Made by a program: the position numbers and the translations under genes
Assembly (NCBI GenBank): GCA_002373855.1
Contig: DFKO01000180.1
Span: 1 to 12,007 of the forward strand
Direction: 5' to 3'
Source: Lachnospiraceae bacterium UBA3643
Lineage (GTDB): Bacteria > Bacillota > Clostridia > Lachnospirales > Lachnospiraceae
Length of the DNA: 12,007 nucleotides
In this document: positions 7,143 through 12,007 of the stretch, piece by piece
How positions within the stretch are numbered: position 1 is the first letter of the stretch
Layout of the letters: every line of letters begins with the position of its first letter
The notes under the pieces: model-generated
Databases searched by the model: none
What the model was told of the DNA's origin: nothing
Seen by the model: the letters and a program-made list of their open reading frames with translations, nothing else

Positions 7143-7182
7143 TTGCAAAAACAAAAAAGATTCAAAAAATATTAATCTTTTT
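7143..7182 (-). terminator. AT-rich terminator after the AP2-domain gene
   Basis: On the minus strand AAAAAGATT (7174-7182, overlapping the stop codon) and AATCTTTTT (7154-7162) can pair as a 9-bp stem with an 11-base loop, followed by TTGTTTTTGC. The stem has only one G-C pair, so it may be weak. Confidence 0.5.
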
Positions 7183-7987
7183 ATTTGTCCATTGCGGCAT
7201 CTATTATTTTCTTTGGAACTTTTATCTTTTTATATAATGAATCAGCTTCCTTTTTTTCTTTTTTGCCAAAAATATTTTTTTCATAACCGGCAGTGTATCC
7301 GGCATCTGCAAGCTCATCTACTGCTTTATTGTATGCGACAGCTGCCTCAAGGGGCGTATCATAGTGGCCTATTGTAAAATTGCCCTTTAAATGAATGACA
7401 GCTTTATATTTTTTCCTCCTGTGATCTATAACCTGGGATACGCCGTTGTAAGTATTCAGTATCTCTATATTTGATACTCTGAAATCATAAATATCACCGT
7501 TTTTAAATATATAATCCCTGCCAAAAACTCCATAGTTTTTAATGCCGTATCTGGATGCAAGACTTATCTGCCTGCCAAAATCCGCAAAAAAGAGATGGCC
7601 TCCTCTCTTTTGGATCTTGTGGGAAGAATAAAAAAACAGCTCATCCGCATCAAATTTAAGGACCTCATCTGCAGAGAGATAATAATAAAACATCTTATTT
7701 TTAATATAAATGGGATTGGCTATATATATGCCATTGTCTCTGTAATTAATGAGACAGATTCTCTTTTCAAAAGAGAGATAATAGAACTCTTCATACAAAA
7801 TTATCTTTTGTATGGATATATCATTGTCCTCCAGGATCTCCCGGGCCTCCATATAGGCGTATCCGGCATCCTCCTCCTTGTCAAAGCTGCCAAGGGATAT
7901 ATGCTTGCCACCCGGACTGATCGATACCCTGTAATATACGGAGCCGTCCTTTCTGGTTGTCTTAAATACGCCCTTTGTATCACCCAT
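7181..7987 (-). CDS. Tandem AP2-domain protein with degenerate HNH-like centre
   Basis: The protein has 268 residues. An AP2-like fold is visible at about 6-52 (GVFKTTRKDGSVYYRVSI, LGSFDKEEDAGYAYMEA) and again at 182-230 (GVSQVIDHRRKKYKAVIHL, IGHYDTPLEAAVAYNKAVDEL). Each shows the three-strand plus amphipathic helix pattern ending in AAxAYN. Directly before the second lies RDYIFKNGDIYDFRVSNIEIL (158-177 region), laid out like an HNH core (HHxNGDxxDNRxxNLxxL) but with Tyr/Ile where the histidines would be. Such AP2-HNH proteins are usually homing or phage endonucleases; this one probably binds DNA without cutting (inference). It follows flavodoxin by 8 bases, with a weak TAGGT SD overlapping the flavodoxin stop, and has a terminator after it. 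Its biological role is unknown to me. Confidence 0.6.
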   Translation of the reverse strand: MGDTKGVFKTTRKDGSVYYRVSISPGGKHISLGSFDKEEDAGYAYMEAREILEDNDISIQKIILYEEFYYLSFEKRICLINYRDNGIYIANPIYIKNKMFYYYLSADEVLKFDADELFFYSSHKIQKRGGHLFFADFGRQISLASRYGIKNYGVFGRDYIFKNGDIYDFRVSNIEILNTYNGVSQVIDHRRKKYKAVIHLKGNFTIGHYDTPLEAAVAYNKAVDELADAGYTAGYEKNIFGKKEKKEADSLYKKIKVPKKIIDAAMDK

Positions 7988-7995
7988 AATTTTAC

Positions 7996-8535
7996 CTAAA
8001 ACAGCATACTGTTACAGAATCTATCTATCTCCAGATCATTGCTGTGGGTCTGTTTTTCTTTGGGATCGATTAAGGACATGCAGAATTTAAGTTTTCTGAC
8101 ACCGATAAGGTCACGGATCTTTTCAACAGCCTTGTATCCGCCGTTGCCGCTGGCACATGTAAAAATGCCCAGCTGCTTATTCATTATATCGCTCCATCTG
8201 TTTGTGACAAACGATCTGATGGGAGGAGCCATAGTGCCTGCCCATACAGGTGATCCGATAATGATAGTGTCATACTTGGAAGGATCAAAATTATATTCTT
8301 TAAGTACAGGCTTTTCGCCCATCATCGCAGCCTTGCCGCCAAAGAGGAACTTCTTTGCGCCCTTATCGGGATATGCCTTTTCGGGCTCGATTTTAATCAG
8401 ATCGATGGAAAATCCTCCGGGGAGACCTTCTCCGCCGTTAGCCGCCGATGCTTTTTCTGTCATTACATTCTTTATTTTCTCTGCAGCAAATTCGGTATTA
8501 CCGGACATAGAATAATAAACCAATGCAACTTTCAT
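7996..8535 (-). CDS. Flavodoxin family protein
   Basis: The protein has 179 residues. It begins MKVALVYYSMSGNTEFAAEKI, with the flavin phosphate-binding loop SMSGNTE at residues 9-15. IIIGSPVWAGTMAPPIRSFV near the middle is the second FMN-binding segment (the tryptophan stacks on the isoalloxazine), and GIFTCASGNGG forms the third loop. It is a cytoplasmic FMN electron carrier or flavodoxin-like reductase; the partner is not shown by context. The frame stays open 17 codons further upstream, but the ATG at 8535 is chosen because GGAGGG lies about 8 bases before it and the conserved beta-1 strand starts at once. It is the first gene of a two-gene unit with the AP2-domain protein. Confidence 0.9.
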   Translation of the reverse strand: MKVALVYYSMSGNTEFAAEKIKNVMTEKASAANGGEGLPGGFSIDLIKIEPEKAYPDKGAKKFLFGGKAAMMGEKPVLKEYNFDPSKYDTIIIGSPVWAGTMAPPIRSFVTNRWSDIMNKQLGIFTCASGNGGYKAVEKIRDLIGVRKLKFCMSLIDPKEKQTHSNDLEIDRFCNSMLF

Positions 8536-8602
8536 CTTTGTAACCCTCCATGTAATATTTGTTTTCGCAATATATTTGGAAAACATATATTTTAACCTTT
8601 AA

Positions 8603-8631
8603 CATTATACATTATTGGGTGGTAATTCTCA
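8603..8631 (-). promoter_or_regulatory. Sigma-A promoter of the flavodoxin/AP2 unit
   Basis: Minus strand: TTGAGA (8626-8631), a 17-bp spacer, TATAAT (8603-8608). Transcription would begin near 8596, giving a leader of about 60 bases before the ATG at 8535. Confidence 0.82.
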
Positions 8632-8642
8632 AATAAAGTGAC

Positions 8643-8683
8643 TGCTTCTAGCGTGAATAAATTCTCCCCGGAACGGGCTTCCA
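8643..8683. repeat. Degraded partial copy of the neighbouring palindromic element
   Basis: TGCT-TCTAGCG (8643-8653) resembles TGCTACTCTAGCG (8858-8870) of the long hairpin. GAATAAATTCTCCCCGGAAC and the following GGGCTTCC resemble the reverse complement of its right end, GAATACTCCCTGGAACGGGC. Two pieces of the element seem joined here with the intervening part lost. The match is by eye over short stretches. Confidence 0.4.
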
Positions 8684-8740
8684 TAAATCGGAAAGTCAGT
8701 TTTAAAACACACCCAAACTAACTAATCACAAAGTTGGCAA

Positions 8741-8927
8741 GGCAGGAATGATATACTCCCGGGAACAATAAGGCGGTTGTGCTTAGAGAATCGTCATCCG
8801 AGCTGGCAATTTCGAGAAAGCTGTCTGAGGCGCAAAGCGCCGAGTTTTTCTCGAAATTGCTACTCTAGCGAGGATGGCTGATTGTCTTAGCACGACCAGC
8901 CCGTTCCAGGGAGTATTCATTCCTGCC
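8741..8927. repeat. 187-bp imperfect palindrome (MITE-like element or long rod-like RNA)
   Basis: The terminal arms 8741-8766 and 8903-8927 are inverted copies with one bulge and one mismatch (about 24 pairs). A middle stem 8775-8799 / 8872-8897 adds about 23 pairs with mismatches. A perfect 14-bp stem GCAATTTCGAGAAA (8806-8819 / 8847-8860) follows, and GGCGC-AAA-GCGCC (8829-8841) caps it. Two asymmetric internal loops lie at 8767-8774/8898-8902 and 8800-8805/8861-8871. There is no U-tract on either side and no open reading frame of note. The right end touches the stop codon of the histidine phosphatase. It might be a non-autonomous mobile palindrome or a structured 3' UTR RNA. No clear target duplication is seen. 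Confidence 0.85.
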
Positions 8928-9692
8928 TCACACACTCTGTATAGTTAACCCCGATCCGATATTTTTGATATGCCCCACATCATTAAATATCTCGAGTCTG
9001 CCATGTACAAAATTGCCGGGAGAAAACGGTATATCCACCGAGATGACGGAGGTCACTTCATAAGGCATCACCACAGCCACATAAGGAAAAGGCAGGTTCA
9101 AAAGCTTTGCCAGAACGCATCCCCCTGAGCCTCCGTGACTGAATACGGCAATGGTCTTGTTCTCTTTTGCCGAGCAGTAAAAACGATTGCCCTCCTGGGT
9201 ATACCCCCGCTCCTTTAAAAACTCATCAAATTTACCGGATACAAAATCGTAAAAGTCCGTCGCAATATTGCCTTTAAAATACGGATGCTCTCTCCAGTCA
9301 TCTTTAAAGAAATCAAATCCCGACTCAAGCATCCGGTCTCCCAGTGTCCAGGGATGACCGTTTTCCGGGATGTCGATGGCATTTTCAAAATGAATCTCGC
9401 CTTTACTCGATGCCATCTCAAGATATTTAGGGATATCGGCATCCACTCCGTCCCTTGGTTTACCACCCCATGATATCTCATGCATAAAATCAAGGGTGGT
9501 CACTGGGAGATTAAGGAGTTTTGAAGTATATGAAGCTGTCAGCTGAGCCCTGCCCATGGGAGATGCATATATCTCCTCAATACCTTCATCCTTTAATCTC
9601 TCTGCCACTGCTGCGGCCTGAAGTTTTCCTTTTTCAGTCAGGGTATCCCTGGCATAATCAGGTTCCCCGTGTCGCACAAATATTATTCTCAT
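8928..9692 (-). CDS. Histidine phosphatase (phosphoglycerate mutase-like) family protein
   Basis: The protein has 254 residues. RHGEPDY places the phosphorylated His at residue 8 with Arg7. ASPMGRAQLTA gives the phosphate-binding Arg48, HEISWGGKPR the acid-base candidate Glu72, and FSHGGSGG the second histidine at 186. All catalytic positions are present, so it should be an active phosphatase acting through a phosphohistidine. The insert between about 80 and 160 (including DRMLESGFDFFKDDWREH) is longer than in classic small phosphatases, and the substrate is not predictable. The SD AAGGTGA overlaps the stop of the upstream GH25 gene, four bases before this ATG, so they are translationally coupled. 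The gene ends exactly where the long palindrome begins. Confidence 0.92.
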   Translation of the reverse strand: MRIIFVRHGEPDYARDTLTEKGKLQAAAVAERLKDEGIEEIYASPMGRAQLTASYTSKLLNLPVTTLDFMHEISWGGKPRDGVDADIPKYLEMASSKGEIHFENAIDIPENGHPWTLGDRMLESGFDFFKDDWREHPYFKGNIATDFYDFVSGKFDEFLKERGYTQEGNRFYCSAKENKTIAVFSHGGSGGCVLAKLLNLPFPYVAVVMPYEVTSVISVDIPFSPGNFVHGRLEIFNDVGHIKNIGSGLTIQSV

Positions 9693-9696
9693 ACCG

Positions 9697-10809
9697 TCAC
9701 CTTATCGTATAGTCAGTGAAACTGATGCACAGATTCGCATATCCCGAGACTCCGGGTATCTCTCCAAACGAGTTGTACCTCCACATCTCGTATTCATACG
9801 GAAAGTCCGGTGTATCGGCATCCTGCAAGAGCCACACATCATAACCAATTAATGATCCAAAGCTCACTTTCTTTAGGAGCCATTCTTTATTGCCGCATAT
9901 TATAGGACAGTAACCGGCAGCCTTTACGGCATTCATAAATGCTATGGCAATATTTGTCCTGGCCATCTGGGTTAAGTCCTTGGTCCTGACATCAGTGCCT
10001 GACACATCTTCCATATAAAAGGCAACAGGATAACTGATGGCATTCTGAGACAGGGATGCTATGACAAATTCTGCTTCTTCTACAGCCTCCTCTTTAGTGA
10101 TGGCCTGGGAAAAGAAATATACACCTACATCAAGGCCTGCCGTTGTAGCCCTGTCATAATTGTCCTGAAAATTCTCATCCAAACTGATTTCTCCGCTGAT
10201 AAAGCCTCTCGTACCTATACGGAGCATAACATAATCTATCCCGGCATTTTTGAGCCTGTCAAAATCCACATAATCATTATTTTTAGACAGATCTACTCCG
10301 GAAAAAGATACATTGCTGCCATTCTCATAATATTTCATGAGATTGTTTACATATACAAAATTGGCATCATTATATGTATTGAGTGCAAGGTATGGATTGA
10401 TCTCAAGCCACTCCTCTGTACCGTCTTTATATGTGATCAGTGTATGCTTGCCGTCCATGGATGGGTCAAGAGCCTCCGATGTTTCCGGGCTCGGCTCCGT
10501 CACAGTGGTATCCGTAGCGGTTGAGTTTGGTTTTGCTGAAGGTTCAACCTGATCGTCATAATCATGCCAGAAATCAAGGTCGTCTACCTGGAGGTCTCCG
10601 ACAGTAATGGTATCGTCTGTCGTCGCAGGTACATAATTATACGAAGTCGTACCTCCAGTCTTTTTCTTCTGAGGATTCATGGCGATGACTATCACAAGGA
10701 TAAACAAAAATACGAGACTCACGGCAGCAACTGTATACATCATATAACTGTTGCTGTTTTTATTATCATTATAAAATTCATCATCATCAAAATTGTCATC
10801 AAGTTTCAT
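9697..10809 (-). CDS. Membrane-anchored GH25-type glycoside hydrolase (lysozyme-like), altered active site
   Basis: Counted from the preferred ATG at 10809 the protein has 370 residues. A short acidic cytoplasmic tail precedes one membrane helix at about 24-44. A Thr/Ser/Pro/Asp-rich linker reaches to about 125, then a GH25-like barrel fills about 170-365 (GVDLSKNNDYVDFDRLKNAG, IDYVMLRIGTRG, YFFSQAITKEEAVEEAEF). GH25 enzymes cut the muramic acid-GlcNAc bond in peptidoglycan. Asp173 of GVDLS is kept. The DxE pair reads Y-M-E (265-267), and the usual VDLN near the end is ANLC, so two of the four usual acidic residues are missing and activity is uncertain. A second in-frame ATG at 10827 gives six more residues. 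Neither start has an SD; the extended -10 at 10816-10824 predicts a leaderless mRNA starting at 10809. The gene is first in an operon with the histidine phosphatase. Confidence 0.85.
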   Translation of the reverse strand: MKLDDNFDDDEFYNDNKNSNSYMMYTVAAVSLVFLFILVIVIAMNPQKKKTGGTTSYNYVPATTDDTITVGDLQVDDLDFWHDYDDQVEPSAKPNSTATDTTVTEPSPETSEALDPSMDGKHTLITYKDGTEEWLEINPYLALNTYNDANFVYVNNLMKYYENGSNVSFSGVDLSKNNDYVDFDRLKNAGIDYVMLRIGTRGFISGEISLDENFQDNYDRATTAGLDVGVYFFSQAITKEEAVEEAEFVIASLSQNAISYPVAFYMEDVSGTDVRTKDLTQMARTNIAIAFMNAVKAAGYCPIICGNKEWLLKKVSFGSLIGYDVWLLQDADTPDFPYEYEMWRYNSFGEIPGVSGYANLCISFTDYTIR

Positions 10810-10815
10810 GGGTTT

Positions 10816-10824
10816 ATTATAACA
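10816..10824 (-). promoter_or_regulatory. Extended -10 promoter of the GH25 gene (predicted leaderless)
   Basis: The minus strand reads TGTTATAAT, a TGn extension plus a perfect TATAAT at 10816-10821. With normal spacing the first transcribed base is about 10809, the A of the preferred ATG. No good -35 is seen at 16-18 bp upstream, as expected for an extended -10 promoter. Confidence 0.6.
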
Positions 10825-10832
10825 CATATCGA

Positions 10833-10841
10833 TGATACAAT
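10833..10841 (+). promoter_or_regulatory. Extended -10 promoter of the ApbE gene
   Basis: The plus strand reads TGATACAAT, a TGn extension plus TACAAT at 10836-10841. Normal spacing puts the start of transcription near 10848, three bases before the ATG at 10851. It overlaps the region of the opposing promoter, so the two promoters may compete. Confidence 0.5.
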
Positions 10842-10850
10842 GATTAACGT

Positions 10851-11849
10851 ATGAAAATTAAGAAAAGACAGATCAGATACAGATATATACATTTTTTTAC
10901 AGCATTTCTGACATGTTTATTTTTAACTGCCTGTGCCATTCCGTTACCGGATAAACCGGTGGATCAGCATATTTTTACAGGCTTTTATTTTGATACTTTT
11001 GTACAGATAACCGTATATGGCGAGTTCCCGGAGGAGACATCAGAAGGTCTTAAAGAAATGCTTGAAAAATATGACATGCTTTTCTCGGAATCCTCTGATG
11101 ACGGTATACTCGCTGATATAAACAGTGATGCTACCGAAATCATTCTGGATGATGAATCCGCATATCTGGTAAATTTTTTATTAGACGGCGCAGCTTTAAC
11201 GGATGGCCTGTTTGATCCAACCATATATCCTGTCAGCAAACTATGGGATTTTGGCAGCGACACCGGGGTGGTACCTGATGAAAAATTAATATCTGATGCT
11301 GTCTTAAAATGCGACTATAAATCCCTTCACTTAAACGGCAATACACTGGCAAAAGATGATCCTGATATAATGCTCTCCTTTGGCGCCGTGGCAAAAGGTT
11401 ATATAGCCGATAAAACAGCCTCATATCTAAAAGAAAACGGCATAGATAACGCTCTCATCAATCTTGGAGGCAATGTATACTGCCTGGGATCAAAAAACGG
11501 TTCGGAGAATTATAATATCGGCATAAAAAAGCCTTTTTCAGATAATGAGGCAGTCACATCCGTCTCTGTATCAGATGGTATGAGCGTCGTGACAACAGGT
11601 ATTTATGAGAGATATTTTGAATCTGACGGCGTTATTTATCATCATATCCACGATACCGAAACAGGTTATCCTGTCATGAATGGTCTCGCATCAGCTACAG
11701 TCATCGGCCCCGAATCTCTTATATGCGACTTTTTAAGTACTGCATATTTTGTATCATATGGCAACAGCGCTGTTACAGGCAGGCTTAAGGATACATATCC
11801 GGAATATGAAGTTATCTATGTCTCTGCAAAAGGAGAAATAATAAAATAG
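10851..11849 (+). CDS. apbE: FAD:protein FMN transferase, ApbE-family lipoprotein
   Basis: The protein has 332 residues. A basic n-region and hydrophobic stretch lead to a lipobox LTAC with the modified Cys at 28, so it is anchored outside the cell membrane. ApbE enzymes attach FMN from FAD to a Thr in partner proteins such as Rnf or Nqr subunits. Visible motifs are TDGLFDPTIYP (117-127), SFGAVAKGYIADK (176-188), NLGGNVY (204-210), VVTTGIYERYF (246-256), YHHIHDTETGYP (263-274) and the metal-binding Asp293 in CDFLSTAYF. No flavinylation target or Rnf gene is in the window. An in-frame stop lies two codons before the ATG, so no upstream start is possible. No SD is present, and the extended -10 lies only 9 bases before the ATG. 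Confidence 0.93.
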   Translation: MKIKKRQIRYRYIHFFTAFLTCLFLTACAIPLPDKPVDQHIFTGFYFDTFVQITVYGEFPEETSEGLKEMLEKYDMLFSESSDDGILADINSDATEIILDDESAYLVNFLLDGAALTDGLFDPTIYPVSKLWDFGSDTGVVPDEKLISDAVLKCDYKSLHLNGNTLAKDDPDIMLSFGAVAKGYIADKTASYLKENGIDNALINLGGNVYCLGSKNGSENYNIGIKKPFSDNEAVTSVSVSDGMSVVTTGIYERYFESDGVIYHHIHDTETGYPVMNGLASATVIGPESLICDFLSTAYFVSYGNSAVTGRLKDTYPEYEVIYVSAKGEIIK

Positions 11850-11850
11850 C

Positions 11851-11876
11851 AAAAATATGTTTGATGAAATATTTTT
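11851..11876 (+). terminator. Possible weak terminator after apbE
   Basis: AAAAATAT (11851-11858) and ATATTTTT (11869-11876) can pair around a 10-base loop. The stem has no G-C pair and the run of T is within the stem, so termination here is doubtful. No better hairpin is seen before the next gene. Confidence 0.3.
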
Positions 11877-11915
11877 ATGTGTTATTATATGATTAAAAAA
11901 AACATAAAACTGTAT

Positions 11916-11938
11916 TATAATGTTAGTTAAGGATAACA
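11916..11938 (+). promoter_or_regulatory. Promoter -10 box and candidate operator before the DtxR-like gene
   Basis: TATAAT at 11916-11921 is a perfect -10; the -35 position holds a weak TTAAAA (11893-11898). Overlapping its end, TGTTA-GTTAAGGA-TAACA (11921-11938) is an inverted repeat with 5-bp arms at the expected start of transcription. That position and the TTA/TAA flavour suit a metal-responsive DtxR/MntR operator used for autoregulation (inference). Confidence 0.45.
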
Positions 11939-11967
11939 AGTATAAGAATCAAAAGAGAGGATTAATC

Positions 11968-12007
11968 ATGGGAGCATTACTTGAATCAGGCGAGATGTAT
12001 CTCGAAA
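11968..12007 (+). CDS. N-terminus of a probable DtxR/MntR-type metal-dependent regulator (partial)
   Basis: Only 13 codons are inside the window: MGALLESGEMYLE. The SD AGAGAGG lies about 7 bases before the ATG, so the start is secure. The ESGExYLE sequence at the very N-terminus is typical of clostridial DtxR/MntR-type iron- or manganese-dependent repressors, where the first helix contains metal ligands. The upstream inverted repeat fits a regulator. The identification rests on few residues. Confidence 0.5.
   Translation, partial: MGALLESGEMYLE

Noticed and set aside
7131..7150. Two GTTGCAAAA direct repeats 11 bases apart, considered as CRISPR-like or an iteron
   Set aside because: Only two short copies with a 2-base gap; no array, no spacers and no associated genes.
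7006..7377. 123-codon plus-strand open frame across the intergenic region and the AP2 gene
   Set aside because: It has no SD or promoter, its composition is poor, and it overlaps a well-supported minus-strand gene.
8039..8515. 158-codon plus-strand open frame opposite flavodoxin
   Set aside because: Flavodoxin on the minus strand has clear FMN-binding motifs, an SD and a promoter; this frame has none.
8741..8927. The long hairpin as a simple bidirectional transcription terminator
   Set aside because: No run of T follows either arm and the structure is far longer than needed; kept instead as a repeat or RNA candidate.
10809..10827. Use of the upstream ATG at 10827 as the GH25 start
   Set aside because: It has no SD and falls in the promoter spacer of the extended -10 box; the ATG at 10809 coincides with the predicted first base of mRNA. 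It remains possible if transcription starts further upstream.
11873..11909. TTTTATGT / ACATAAAA inverted repeat considered as a terminator
   Set aside because: It has a 21-base loop, only one G-C pair and no following U-tract; probably chance in very AT-rich DNA.

Overview
The window looks like a chromosomal segment of a Gram-positive, low-to-moderate GC Clostridia member, most likely Lachnospiraceae. This is inferred from the canonical rplU-prp-rpmA-obgE-yhbY-nadD-yqeK operon, an L27 with the Firmicutes N-terminal extension, strong AGGAGG-type ribosome binding sites, TTGACA/TATAAT promoters, and the styles of the dCache chemoreceptor and AP2-domain protein. Nearly everything is on the minus strand, so genes read from high to low coordinates; only the last two are on the plus strand.

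Layout. 1-203: start of an RluA-type pseudouridine synthase (cut by the window edge). 226-650: a small coiled-coil plus HTH protein with its own strong promoter, nested palindromes over that promoter, and a terminator. 657-4700: the ribosome-assembly operon: promoter, candidate L21 leader, L21, the protease Prp, L27, a hairpin/U-tract just before obgE, ObgE, YhbY, NadD and YqeK. It joins large-subunit proteins, the protease that matures L27, a 50S assembly GTPase, an RNA-binding assembly factor, NAD synthesis and Ap4A hydrolysis. 4751-6962: a complete methyl-accepting chemotaxis protein with terminator, promoter and a wide inverted repeat around its -10 box. 6993-7100: a probable leftover C-terminus of another chemoreceptor. 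7143-8631: flavodoxin followed by an AP2/HNH-like protein, with promoter and terminator. 8640-8927: no gene, but a 187-bp imperfect palindrome able to form a long rod-like hairpin, with a degraded partial copy beside it. 8928-10841: a membrane-anchored GH25-type protein and a histidine phosphatase in one operon. 10851-11849: an ApbE-type lipoprotein, divergent from the GH25 gene across about 41 bp. 11968-12007: first codons of a probable DtxR/MntR-type regulator.

The most unusual items are the long hairpin element at 8741-8927, the AP2-HNH-AP2 protein whose HNH core seems to have lost its histidines, the divergent pair whose extended -10 boxes predict leaderless or nearly leaderless mRNAs, and the palindrome-laden promoter of the small HTH gene. 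I see no CRISPR array, tRNA, rRNA, complete transposon or obvious defence system. All functional calls rest on motif recognition by eye; no database search was run.
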